Source: Phanerochaete sordida (lineage: Eukaryota; Basidiomycota; Agaricomycetes; Polyporales; Phanerochaetaceae). Taken from it: a DNA stretch of 64,000 bases. Positions 1 to 12,100 of the stretch are shown piece after piece. Every line of letters starts with the position of its first letter. Position 1 is the first letter of the stretch. The notes beneath the pieces were generated by a model. That model searched no databases. It saw only the letters and a program-made list of their open reading frames with translations, and was not told the DNA's origin. Position numbers and translations under genes: made by a program. The DNA is taken from contig BPQB01000004.1 of assembly GCA_019973155.2 (NCBI GenBank), positions 248,001-312,000 on the forward strand. Direction: 5' to 3'.

Positions 1-281
1 TATTGCACCAGCCGACGCCGTCACGTCCCGCCACATCGTATCTCGATGTTCAAATACCGACGTCGCACAGTCCGGAGGACGTCGACCTCGCGCCTGGAGC
101 ACCCTCAGACGTAGAGATTGACCGTGCCGTTCAGCACATCCTCCACGACGCCGACTTGACAACCGTGACGAAGCGCGAAATTCGGCGACAGCTGGAAGAG
201 CAATTCAACATGGACTTGTCAAGTCGCAAAGCAGCGATCAACGCTGCTATCGACCGTGTCCTTCTTGAACGCGCGGGCTGA
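1..281 (+). CDS. 3' end of a gene with a DEK_C domain, probably a myosin-motor chitin synthase (partial)
   Basis: The frame is open at the left edge and stops at 279-281. The last ~57 residues (IDRAVQHIL..., TKREIRRQLEEQF, LSSRKAAINAAIDRVLL) have the three-helix pattern of a DEK C-terminal domain: a short helix, the KREIRRQLE helix, and the RKAAINAAID helix. In fungi this domain typically ends class V/VII chitin synthases, membrane enzymes that polymerise UDP-GlcNAc into cell-wall chitin and often carry an N-terminal myosin head. The preceding ~35 residues are Pro/Ser-rich linker. The catalytic part lies outside the window, so chitin synthase is an inference from the tail alone; another DEK_C protein is possible. 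Confidence 0.6.
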   Translation, partial: LHQPTPSRPATSYLDVQIPTSHSPEDVDLAPGAPSDVEIDRAVQHILHDADLTTVTKREIRRQLEEQFNMDLSSRKAAINAAIDRVLLERAG

Positions 282-755
282 TGAAGGTTAGCTCGGACGC
301 TAGCGGACATCTTCTCATGGAACCTCATTAGTTGTTTGGACTTGGCTATAATCTCGCATTGTCGTATTTTTCATCAACGGACTACTGCATCTCACGTGTG
401 CTTTCCTACCGTACCATCCATAGAATACCAAGGACTGTAATATCCCTCATGAACCTCCTCACGCTGACACTGCCTGGTCGGACAGTCGTATACGAGCCCG
501 TTACGCACACTCTTTAGGTCTGGTTCTGGAGTGGGATCTATTCATCACATGAACATGTGGACTAAACAATACAACAAGTGTTGGTGAGCTAGAGGTACAA
601 ATGGCTGTTTGGTTGCGAGAGCAAGACGAAAACGAAGATGAAGAGACGAAGGAGTGCTAGTTGCTATACCGGTAATTCCCAAGGTGCGTGAAATAATACA
701 AATAACTAGAAAAGAGCGTGTGGATAGGTCGTGAATGCAGGAGAATACAAGGCGT
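282..755. other. Convergent intergenic stretch
   Basis: Lies between the stop codons of two convergent genes and should hold both 3' UTRs. It is more AT-rich than the flanking coding DNA. I see no gene in it. Confidence 0.6.
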
Positions 756-3700
756 TTAGTCCATCCACTCGCCACCGTGGGCGAGCTGGGCAAAGAGGCC
801 ACGCTTCTCCATGAGCTGGTGGAAGGAGCCCTCCTCCGCAACGGCGCCTTCGTGGACGACGAGGATACGGTCACACATCTGCATAACCGGCAGCTTGTGC
901 GTGACCATGAGCGTCGTGCGGCCGACCTTGGCGCGGCGGATCGTCTCCAGGACGGCCAGCTGGTTCGCGGGGTCCAGCGCCGAGGTGCACTCGTCGAGGA
1001 TGAGGACGGTGCTCGGGCGCACCAGTGCGCGCGCGATCTGCAGGCGCTGCGCCTGCCCGCCCGAGATGAGTGATGCGTTCTCGCCCACGAGCGTCTCGTA
1101 GCCCTTCGGCAACGAGAGGATGAAGTCGTGGACGTTCGCGGCGCGTGCCGCGGCCTCGATCTGCTCCCGCGAAAGGCCCTCGGCGCCATAGGCGATATTC
1201 TCGGCGATGGTCGCGTCGAAGAGGTTCGGCTGCTGGCTCACGACGGCGACGTGGTTGCGGAGATGCTCGACGTTGGTGTGGTGAACTGGGTGGTGGCCGA
1301 TGCTGATCGAGCCGGAGTCGGGTTCGTAGAGGCGCTGGAGGAGGGCGGCGATGGTCGACTTGCCAGAGCCGGAGGAGCCGACGACAGCAACGCACTCGCC
1401 GTCGGCAATAGAGAGGGAAAGGTCTTTCAAGACCGGAACGTCCGAGCGTTCGGGATACGCGAAGGAAACATTGTGGAAAGCGACATCGCCAGCGACCGGA
1501 GGACGGAGAGCGCCTTGCGACTCGTCCGTCTGCTTGTCGAGTTTCAGGAGCGTGTTGAAATCCTGTGTAGCCTGCACAGATTTTGCGATACGTTGCGCTG
1601 CAAACTCGTCAGCAAAAGGCAGTTAAGGGGGGCGGTGAAGCGACATACTGAATGACATGAGCTGAGATCCGATGGTAACAGTGAACACAACAAGGTTGAG
1701 GACTTGCACCATGCGCAAGTAACCGTAGGTGCCGTTGGCGACCAAGACTGCGCCGACGTAGAAGAGAACGGCCTCAGAAAGATAGATAAGGGCGCTCGCA
1801 ACACCGTGCGTGCATCCCTCGACGAAAGCACCTCGCACGCCAGTTGCGAGGGCGTGGTCCGCGGACTTCTCGAACTTCTCCTGAAAGACGTTCTCAAAGC
1901 CCATGGCGCGAATGCCGCGAACATTGGAGATCGCCTGCAGGACATAGTTAGCTACCAATCTTGGACCATAGGGATCGGTACTCACGTCGTAGTAGCCCTT
2001 GGCCACCTCCTCCCGAGCACGCCTGTTGCGGTACTCGCACTTGGCAACGAGGTTCGTCTGGACAGCCATCGTAACACCAAAGACGGGCGCGAGCGCAAAG
2101 CCGACGAGCGTGAGCTGCCAGCCCTCGACGAGCGCCCAGATGAGGCCGACGCCGAGCATGGCAGAGACGACAAGCGTCTGCGCGAGCACAGTCGCGATGA
2201 GCGAGCGCGAGTCGTCGCCGTCCTTGATGAGGATCTGCACAAGGCGCGCGGGGGTGTTCGTGCTGCGATCGAACCACTTCTTGTCCTGCGCGAGCACGCG
2301 CGCGAGGCACGCCTTGCGCATCGCGTTCACCCAGTCCATCGCCGCGTACTCCATCACGAAGTACTTGAGCCCGATGAGCAGCCCGTCGCCGGCCGCGATC
2401 GCGAGCGAGAGCGCGCCGAAGACGTTCACGGCCGACAGGTCCGTCGCGCCCGTCGAGACCTCGAACTGCAGCCGCGAGAGCACGAATGAGAACACGGGCG
2501 TCATCGCGCCGCTCGCGAGGCTGATGAGCATGCCGACCACGAGCAGCGGCTTGAGCGGCACCGTCGGCCAGACGTCGCACATCAGACGCAGGAAGGACGG
2601 CTGTGGTGGGACGGGTTCGTCGGTGCGCTGCTCGTTCGTCTCGACTTTGACCTCGGTGAGCTCGATCAGCTTGCCCTGGTCCCACTTGATGCGCTCTCGC
2701 TTTGGTGTCTGTGCCTTGGCATTCAGCGTAGAGGTGCTACGCGAGGGGTGCAGGACGCGGCGCTCAAGGAGCTTTTTCTCGTCCTCCTCGCCATCCTCGA
2801 CGACGGTAGTCGAGAAGAACGACGAGCGAGTGTAAGTGGGGGACGTAGGGGTGAACTGCAGGCTGTAGCGGCGGCTCATCGTCCGTGCAAGCGGAGGCGA
2901 GGCGAGTGAGGGGATGTCGATGTGGAGAGACTTCGGGCGACTGGATGCAGGGGAAACTGGTGTCGCGGGCTCCTCGCTGAATGATTCAGGAGGCACGAAG
3001 CGGCTGATGCGGTGGGAGTTCCGGTTCGGGGCGGAAGTGACAGCTGCGCTCGGTGGGGCAACAGAGGACTTCGTGAGGTCCGCGACGACGTCGAACATCC
3101 AGTTGCTCATCGTCAGCGGGCGGTAGATGCTCGAGCGCTTCAGGTCCTTCGCGGTCACCCCTGCAGCTTCAAGGTCCTCCTCGATCTCCGCGTCCGCCTG
3201 CTCGAGGATGGCCTCGAGCTGAATCTCCTCCTTCGCCAGGTCCTCGTCCGTACGTTCTTGGAAGCCAACCGAGAGCATGCGCGAGAACTCGTCGCCAGCA
3301 GTCTGGAGGTCGCTGCGGAAGCCTTGCTCGACGACTTCGCCACTCTTAAGGACGTACACAAAGTCCTCTTCTGTGATCTGGGACAGGTCGTGCGTGATGA
3401 CGATTGTTGTCTTGTTCTGGCGCCATTTCTTGATAGCCTCGAAAACCAGGATACGGGAGGTCAGGTCGAGAGCCGAAGTTGCCTCGTCTGCGATTCTGTA
3501 GTTAGCCATCGTTGAAACCCCGCGAACGCTGCAAACGTACCAAGGATGAGAACAGTGGGGTTCCGGAGTAGGGCACGGGCGATCGCGAGGCGCTGCTTCT
3601 GTCCGCCAGACAGGTTGGCCCCGCCGTTCCCGAGCTTGGTGTCGTACCCGTTTGGGAGGTCGCTGATGAACTGGTGCATGAGCGCGGCGCGGCAGACGGC

Positions 3701-5360
3701 CTCGACCTCTTCGCGCGTGACGTCCTCGGGGCGGCGCGTGCTGTCGGGGCTCGCGAGGCCCATCGCGACGTTCTCGTGCACGGACATGTCGAAGAGGATG
3801 CACGTCTGGCTGACGCCGGCGATCTGCCCGCGCGACCACGCGAGATCGAGGTGCGCGAGGTCGTGCTCGTCGTACTTGAGCATGCCCTGCTCCGCGTGCA
3901 GGTGGTACATGCGCAGGAGTAGCTGGCCCACCGTGCTCTTGCCCGACCCCGACGCGCCGACGATGAACGTCAGCTCGCCCGCGGGCACGAACAGGCTCAC
4001 GTCCCGCAGCACCGGTACGTCTGGCCTCGAGGGGTACGCGAAAGTTACGTCGCAGAGCTCGAGTCCGCCCTTGGACGTCGGCGGGATGATCTTGCGCAGC
4101 GTGCTTGTGTGCCGCGCGGGCTTGAGTGGGGTGTAGAGCGTCGACACCGAGCGGCCGGTCGTCGGCTCCGCGGTCGACTGGGCGAGCGTGATGAGGGAGA
4201 CCATCGCGAACTTGCCCTTCGCGATGACGATGAGCTGCGGGATGCACATCTGGAGGTTGCTGGTCGCGATGAGGCACGCCCAGAACACGGCCATGACGTC
4301 TCCGGGGCTGACCGTGCCAGAACGGACGAGCTTCGCACCGAACCAGAAGCCCTGCACGAACATGGCCATCATCGCAAAGTGCGAGAGCGTCGCGGTGAAG
4401 CCCCAGATCCGGATGCATGCGTTGGCGGACGCCTGCAGCTTGTCGAGGATGGCACCAAGAGTCCGTTCCTCGTGCGCTTGCGCATTGAACGCTTTGACAG
4501 TGGCGATGGCGGCGACTGCACGGTCGACGAGGGTGGCAGCAGTCGCGGTCTGGGAGCGCTCGTCACCGAGCTTTGGTGCCACGAGGTTCTGCGATATTGT
4601 CTGAATGACGGTGAGGACGGGTACCGCAGAGAGAATGACAAGAGTGAGGGCCCATGAGCGAGAAAAACCCAGAGCGAGGCAGACAAGGGTTGTCGTGAGA
4701 TATTGAATGAACATTCCACAGGCTAACGATGTTGCAGTGCGGACTTCGTCCGTTTCTCTGAAGAGAAGTGAGCGCCGGACACAGAACCACGCGCAAAGGG
4801 ACATACCTTGTGAACTTCGCCATGAGACCTCCTGCACCGAGGTTGTCCTCGGTGTCCTTGCCCGTCTGAGTGTCAAACCAGACGAGGTCTTTCCGCGTTA
4901 CTGCGCTGTACACGCGTTTCCGGACCGCGAGGAGATTCCGCTCGCCGGTCCATATCCAGAGGCTGGAGGTGAGGCTGCTGAGAGCTAGTGCTCCGATAGC
5001 GAGGCCGAGGAGCTCGAGGGCTGTTACGCCAATGTCATGTCTGAGCTTGTCCTTGTCACTTTGCGCGACATTTGACAGAGGGAAACGGGCGAATGCGTCG
5101 AAGACGCTGCCGATGACCAGCGTCATAAACGGGGCGACGGCCCCAGACGCCACAGACGCAGCCACAGCGGGGAGAACGAGGAAGTAGAGATCATGGCGCG
5201 TTAGAAACGAGAACAGAAGTTTGAGAGATGGTGATGGTGGTTTCGGCTGCGAGTGGAGGGTCTGTACAGAGTCGCGTGCTGAGATGGGCAGTTTGGTCGT
5301 GGAGGTCGTGGGTGTGCTCGGCGTCGAGTCGACGGTGTACTCCGTCGAAGGACGGCCCAT
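756..5360 (-). CDS. Ste6-like ABC exporter (a-type pheromone / lipopeptide exporter, full-size ABCB)
   Basis: Five exons, complement(756-1597, 1649-1934, 1986-3487, 3541-4757, 4807-5360), give 4,401 nt and 1,466 residues. Order is TMD1-NBD1-linker-TMD2-NBD2. NBD1 has Walker A GASGSGKST, Q-loop VSQT, signature LSGGQKQR, DEATSALD and H-loop THD. NBD2 has Walker A GSSGSGKST, VSQQ, ISGGQAQR (Ile for Leu), ILDECTSALD and THK. Both sites therefore look able to bind and hydrolyse ATP. A Ser-rich linker of about 200 residues separates the halves. The family exports farnesylated mating peptides across the plasma membrane. Intron 3 interrupts the first codon of the NBD1 Walker B Asp. The start at 5360 is the first ATG before TMD1. 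An MDR-type drug pump is the alternative; domain layout alone cannot separate them. Confidence 0.85.
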
Positions 5361-6255
5361 GGTGGGTGGTGGGGGCAGAGTAAGAGGTGCTTTGCCCTCT
5401 GCGCATCGCGTCGGCCATGGCTTTTGTTAAGGCGGAGGCAAGGCCAATTGTCAAAGCCTTTTGTTACGCGCACAATAGCGACCTCCCTCACTTGCCAAAT
5501 CGGGCCACTAACACAATAACCGCTAGACGCCCGATCCGCGTGGCGTCCTGTTTTGGCAACCCGCGCGCCTCATTGACCGTCCTCGCGCAAGCTCTCTCAC
5601 CGCCTACAATGCGAATCTCAGGCCACACTGTCGCACTGCGCAGACTCGGAGGCTTCGGGTCGTCTAGAATGTATCGTTTGACTCGACCAGGCACTACAGA
5701 CTGCTGCATGGACGACGACGACATGACGAACCGCAGGCGGCATAGACAGCAATGGGGTCACTTCCGACAGGCCGCTGCCGTAACATGTCGGTTGGTTTTC
5801 CACCGCCTGCGAGTTTGTTGCGGCACCCCTGAGCAGATGTTCACTCCTCTCCAAGAGCGAACTGGCTACGCGTGCCTGAGCGCGAGATACAGAAGCAAAC
5901 CCTGGCGCGGACCCGGTGTATGTCACACTGCGGCTGCTACTCCCTTGACTCATCGAGCGAACTTGTAAGCTCACCGTTCACAGCGTGGAGTCGGAACTCT
6001 AGCCTCCCTGGGCTCGTGAGGGATCTGGAATATTAGAATGCCTGCAATATTGTACAATTGATCACTGAGGGCTGCACCTCGATAGCAAGAAACGACAGCA
6101 TGACACCTTTCAGAGCAACGAACGAAGATGAAGGACTTCGACGACAATACATTACACCCCAATTTGTAGAAGCAGAGAAACCATGGCCTGCGAACCCATC
6201 GTCAGCCACCGTCCGTCGTGCAGACGGCTGCCTCTCACCTCCATAGCATCGACAG
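5361..6255. other. Upstream region of the Ste6-like gene and 3' flank of the next gene
   Basis: Both neighbours are on the minus strand, so this 895 bp should hold the promoter of the exporter (right after 5360) and the 3' UTR of the PH-type gene (just below 6256). ORFs here are short and have no recognisable content. Confidence 0.5.
5421..5466 (-). promoter_or_regulatory. Pair of TAACAAAAG direct repeats upstream of the Ste6-like start
   Basis: CTTTTGTTA occurs at 5421-5429 and again at 5458-5466 on the + strand (TAACAAAAG in gene direction), 61-106 bp upstream of the ATG. HMG-box mating regulators of basidiomycetes recognise ACAAAG/ACAAAGGGA-type elements, so this could be a pheromone-response pair. 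It is only a resemblance; the core is not exact. Confidence 0.25.
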
Positions 6256-8929
6256 TCAGTCACTGTCGTCGGGATGCGCAAACTGCGGGCTCTCGAAGCT
6301 GCTGACGCTCGCGGCGCTCAGGGGAGGCGGAGCCAGGGTCCTCGGCGTCGAGGACGACGACCCGGGCCCGGACGCGACGACCTGCGCGAACGACAGCTTC
6401 GGGAGACGTTTGAGCTTGCCAGACCTCGCCGGGCGGTCGCTGCCCTCTGCGGCCGCCGCCGTGCCGGGGCTGTCCCGGAGGCTGTCCGCAACCGACGGCC
6501 GCGACGACAGCGTGCCCTGCACGGTGAGCGAGCGCTTGCGCAGCGGGGCGGCGGGGCTCTCGAGCGTGCGCGCCTTGCCCTTGCCCTTGCCCTTCTTGCC
6601 GCCTGCGTCGTTGCCGGCGGTGACGGTGCTTGTGATCGTCGTCATCGTCATCGACACCGGCACACGCGGCCCTGGCTGCATGGTGCTTGTGACGGGGCGG
6701 AAGCCGGTCTCGTGCGAGCCGCGCGTGGGGTATGCGACATCGGGGGTGAGCTGCGGCGGCGAGGGCACGCTGAAGCCCGGCTCGAGCCCGTAGTAGTCGG
6801 CGTCGTCGAGCTCGCCGGCAAGAGGTGAGCGGGGGCGTGAGAGAGACGTGAGGTATGATGATGGAGACTCCGGTCGTCTGGGGCGCCGCAGACTGCCGCT
6901 CTGAAGAGTCTTCCTCAGCAGGGAGTCTGCGGACGCATAGCTGGATAGAGTGCGGTTCGGAGTTGGGACATCCAGAGCAGCAAGGTTGGCCCTCAGGGCT
7001 GCGCCGAGGTGGCCTGCAGGCGGGCCAGGAAACTCATAGTCGTCCAGATTGACGGACATCGAGGCCGTCTGTTTCTCCCTCGGGCTCCCGTTGTTTTCCC
7101 ATTGCCACCCGGACTTCCATTGTACAGCTGTGTCCGGAGGGACGCTCAAGCGACGTTTGCGCTGGCTGCTGAGATCGGCTTCCCAACCCTCCCACTCGCG
7201 CTCGCTACCACTGTCCTCGGCGCTCTCCTGGTCACTGTCGCTCCCGAGCAAGTTGTTCCACTTGTCGTTCGGCTGCCTGCCGCGGCGTCGTTCACGCCTG
7301 GTTTGACGATCTTCATCCTCTGACTGACCATCGTCGCCGTCAATTTCGTTCCCGAACATTGCCAGTTCCATTGCGCGGCCAACGTCCCCTAGACCTGCCC
7401 TGCGAGCTTTGCGCACGACATCGAAGCGCCATTCGGGATACTTCACTCCAGTCGGCTTAGAAGCAGCTGGTGATGGTGATCGGGCTGGAGAGGAAGCTGC
7501 TGGCGAGCTCAGGGGAGAGTCTCCAGGAGAGACGGAAGCGAAGGATATCGGAGAGTATGAGGGCCTTTGGGGAGAGCGGGCTCTGGCCGCAGATGCAGGG
7601 AAGAAGCTCGATGGGGCGGAGTGACTGTCCCTGTGCAGCACCCTCAAGAGGTTGTCGTACGCTTAGCGGCAAATCAGCTTCTTGCACGAGGGCGTGCCTA
7701 TAATACTCACCGGCCTCGTCGCGCATCAACAGTATGAACACCACCGTATCACCCTCCTCTGCGGTCGCGTCTTCTTCTTCGGTAGATGTGCTTGCCACCT
7801 TGCGAGGCTCTTCTCCACCGGTGGCATCTCGTGACCCCCGCCTGTACCATGGGCTGCTGTCTGCGGGACGCTGCTCGTAGCGAAACTTCACGCAGATGAT
7901 ATGCTTCTCCGTGATCCCTACTCGCGAGGTGGTGAACGAGTCGTGCGAGTGCTTGCGGATGTCCTTTATGTAGTCGGCGCCGCGCAGGGAGACCATCGAC
8001 GATAAGGGTATCGAGTGCAATGGAGAAGGTTCCTAGAACACGCCTCCATACCAATTCAACTCGTAGTGCAAAGAAACGAGACGTACATGTCGTTCCTTGC
8101 AAATCTGAAAGTGCCCTTCGCGGATGATAATCCAACGCTCCTGCCACTGAAATATCTTCAGCCTCCGCTTCTTGCCCAGCTTATCGCGATCCTGGTCTGC
8201 TGTCTCTGGGACCTTGCTCAGTCTGTCTCCGGCACGGGTACTGCTGCCGAAGTCGTCGAGAAGCCGCAGGACCCATGCGTATACCTCGAAGTACGGCTTC
8301 ACGTAGTGCTCGACGGACGCGCGCGGAAGCTTGACAAGGTATGGATATGGATGCAGCTCGAGGAGCTCGTGAGGGTGGGTCGGGTACCATTCAAGCGTGT
8401 AATGGTCCTCGAGGATCTGGCCTGTCGAGAATACGAGCAGGATGTAGTGCGAAGGATCCGAGTACGTGGAGGCCGAGTTCGCTTTAGGGATGATGTCCTT
8501 GTTCGGCGATGTGGTCGTCGAAGGCTTGGGAACATATCTATACTTGTCTGAGAAGACGGGGTCCGAGAGGTCGGTGAGTGGATCGACGTCGTCGGTGTAA
8601 GCGTCGTACGCGTCCTCTTCTGGGGCTTGTTCGTCATCACTGATCTCGTCGCGCGTTGCGAAGGTGATAGGCGACATGCGTCGGCGTCGCTGGGTATATC
8701 GTTGGCGAGGTATAGAGGGTATCGGGGTGAACAGCGAGGGTAGACATCTTGCGAGCAGCCAAGACTTGACCTCAGATATCTTCCAGGATGTATGCAGGTG
8801 GGTGCTGAGCCATTGGTCCGTGGGTACTTTGGGGGGAATCAGTTGAGAGCAGGTCGTGGTCTCTGGCGTGCTCAACGTACCGAATCTACATGCGATGGGA
8901 ATGAAGTAGCCTTGACCAGCGTGTTCCAT
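6256..8929 (-). CDS. Uncharacterised PH-like domain protein with long disordered tail
   Basis: Four exons, complement(6256-7661, 7711-8032, 8087-8826, 8881-8929), sum to 2,517 nt, 838 residues; all three introns (48-54 nt) splice in frame. After a short N-terminus (PTDQWLSTHLHTSWK) and an acidic stretch comes a predicted beta-rich module: FQWQERWIIIREGHFQICK, then IPLSSMVSLRGADY, HIICVKFRYEQ, and VVFILLMRDEAAYDNLLRVL, which reads like the strands and closing helix of a PH fold (about residues 240-370). The rest is Ser/Pro-rich with a charged segment and is probably disordered. Lipid or protein binding at membranes is a guess from the fold. No enzyme motif is visible. The start at 8929 is the first ATG that opens the spliced frame. 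Confidence 0.65.
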
Positions 8930-9148
8930 GGCAAGGCCGCCCACGATGACCGCGGCGGCACCGACGTCTCAAATTAGCAACTGGTTTCGGGTTGAACAAA
9001 GATACCATTCCAAGATGCAGCAAATAAGTAAAGAGATGGTCTACATATGTAATACATAGCGCAGGAATGTTCGTGAGCAAGTCATCAAGAGAGCCGTACA
9101 ATAGCATTATATCGTTAAATGTAGCATGGTCGCGGAACAAGATGAAGG

Positions 9149-12100
9149 TTAGTGGCCGTGGTATGAGCTGCGAGGCGTGCGCGGTCCGAATAGACCTGGC
9201 GGTTCTTGCGGTACTGGAGGAGCGGCGACCACTGGGGTAGGCCGTTCTCCTGACGAGACGGGGGATGGCACATACGCATCGCCAGCTGAAGAACACAGCG
9301 TCAGCCACATGTGGACGCAGATAGATCATGCCTACTTACGCTGCCATGTTGCCCACGAACCCGCACGGGGATCCGCGCGAGGATCTAAGAACATAGGCGC
9401 AGGTGGTCCAGGGGGAGGCGGAGGTGGGTGTGCTTGGGCAGGACCTGGTGCTTGACCGCCTTCCCTACCTCTTCTGAGACGCCGTTGACGAACAGGCCTC
9501 CAGCCGGAAGGAGCTGTCTGCGGACCCTCAGGTTCCGAAGGAGGAGGAGGCTGTTCTTGAGGAGCTTCGGGCATAGGTACATCTGGCATACCAGCAGTTG
9601 GCATGGGGTAGCCCCTCCTGTATTCACCGAAAGTTAATCATCATGGGAGGTATCATATGCTTGATGTACGTACGAGTAGATACCTCCGTGGTCGTATCTT
9701 TGTCTGAATTCCAAAAGGGACGCAATTTCGCTGAGGAAGCTTTCAGTAAAGTGTCTTGTCAAGTGTCCATCGCCCAACTTACTGCTGCAAGCTACTCTTC
9801 CGGGTAGCCAGCTCACCGACCTCGGTAAGGAGCTGTCTGACCTCCTTCGCGAGCGTTTTACTGAATTCGTCCAAGTACTGAAGATCATGTAAATTAGCTT
9901 ATCGGGTACGACTGCACCCTAGCACTTACTCCGGAAATATTGAATGGAACCTGCTCTTGAGCCGTAGAGCGAACGGCGTTGATGAGATCGTCATGTTGCC
10001 TACTGGTCTCTGCGCGCCAGCCTGGAAAGCATGAGCAGGGGGACTATGTTGTGATTTCAAAACGACAAACCATCGGAGAGCTCGCGCAGAAGTGCATGTA
10101 AGCGCGCATTTTCTTCGCTGAGCTGTTGGACAATCGACTCTATGCCTATATCGTGGTCATGAATAAACGATATTTGCGGGACAAGACGTGTCGACTCACC
10201 TGGCTTCTCCGCTTCGGCCTCTCGTTCCGCCTGTCGCTGCCTCACTTCATCCTGGAACGCTTGCTGGAAGCCCTGGAGCATCTGCCTCATCTCGTCCATC
10301 TGGGTATTGCAGTCATTGTGCCATGCCTCCTTTTGAGCCCAACGTTCGTCAGACGTCTCGCGTTTCCTCGCGCATTCGTCCCGAGTCTCAGAAACGATGT
10401 TGGTCACGTCGGAGAGCTGCCGCACGAGGTCATCTCCCCTGTTCCTCGCTTCGTCACGCTCCACCTCCCTCCGCGCCTCGTCCTCGGTGATACGCAGCTG
10501 CCGTTCCTGCTCCAGATCGTCCCTGAGTTGATCGTTCTGGGCACGGAGAGTAGCAAGCTCTTCCTTCAAAGCTGTATTCTGGGCCTCCACGTCGATGATC
10601 CGGCGTTCACGCTCGGCGTCAAGCTCCTCGCGAACACGGGCAGCTTCGGTCCGAGCTTCGTCCAGATCTGCGCGCTCAGTGCGAAGGGTGTCTAGCATCT
10701 CCTGCAAGTAACGCGAAGTCGCCTCTGCCACCTGTGACTGGATGCTCTGTGCGATGGTGTGAGCATCAAAATCGACGTCCTCTCGGTGTGGTGGTAGGGA
10801 TGGTCTCGGCGAGGACGGGATCGGTTCATGTGGAGGAGGAATCACAGGAATATCCTCTTCGATGTCTTCCGTTGGAGGCACTTCATATCCAGGTTCTGGA
10901 ACAGGCATCGACTGGGGAAACTGATCCTGTGCAGGCATCACGGGGGCCACAGGGGGTGCAGGGGGTATAGAAGCCAGCCGCTCTTCGACTCGGTCCTCAA
11001 CATCCTGTAAGATTTCGTCCCTGCGGCTCGTCGCCTCTTGGTCACGACGAGCCTCGTGGTCGAGAAAGATGCGCTCCCTTTCGTCTTCGTTCGTCCGGAA
11101 GATGCGATCGCGGTTCTCTTCAGCCTCCTCAGAGAAATGGAGCTGATCCGCCATTCTGTTAGCAAGGTCACTGAACCGGTCGGCACGCTCTCGCTCTCTG
11201 TCTGCATCTTCGAGATCTCGGGGCCCCGAGTGTTCCGATGGGACCACCATCCCAGGTGGATGCGAAGGAGAAAGCGGCAATTGCTCCGATGGGGGAACTG
11301 TGATGGGCTGCGGCATCGGGAAGTGTTCGCCTGGTGCTCCTGGAGTCGGTGCTGCACCTGGAGTGCGCGGTCGAACAGGGAGCGGTGTCTGTGTAGGCGA
11401 CGGAGAAGGGGAAAATGATGTGCGTAAATCTTCGCGATGTCGTTGCTCATGTAGGGGCTGTAATATGTCCCTAGGCTCTTCTGCCTCCCCGACAGTCGGC
11501 TGCACTGAAGGGACGTACGGAATCGTTGGAGCTTCTGGACGGGCTCCGCGAAGTTGGTCGCGTAGATGAGTCGAAGGAGATACCGGTCTCCGCGAAGGCG
11601 GCCCACGGGGAGGAGCCACTGGCAAAATCGGAATATTGAGTTACTGACAGGCATGACGCGACTAGAGACCGTACCACTTGGTGGTCCTTGCTCACTGAAG
11701 GCCTGTTCCAGCTCTTCGCTGGGGACACGAGTACCCCCTTCGGTAGGCACTGAAGATGAAATGCATATTAGGCTGGGTTTGTGTATACAACGTCCTCGTT
11801 ATACCTTGATATGGAGTCTCCCTCTGCGATGGGTACTCATATTGAGTGACTGCTCAGGAATGAGTCACCGACATACACCACGAGCGAGATACGTTTTACT
11901 CACCTTCACTGGGCCGTCTGGTACGAGGGCGGCTTTCACGGCCGACTTCGTGGCGGGGGCCAATACGCTCCGGCTCGTCGATGGGAAGATACGTAGGAGT
12001 TCGATGTGGACCATGGACGGATACCCTCGATGGTGGACGAACCGGCAATGGACTGTGAGAGGGCGAACGAGTCAGGCGATGAGGCCTCCCAGCGTCTTCC

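Noticed and set aside
545..4657. Long plus- and alternative-frame ORFs over the Ste6-like gene
   Set aside because: They are Arg/Ala/Ser-rich shadows produced by high GC at third codon positions; the minus-strand ABC frame carries all motifs.
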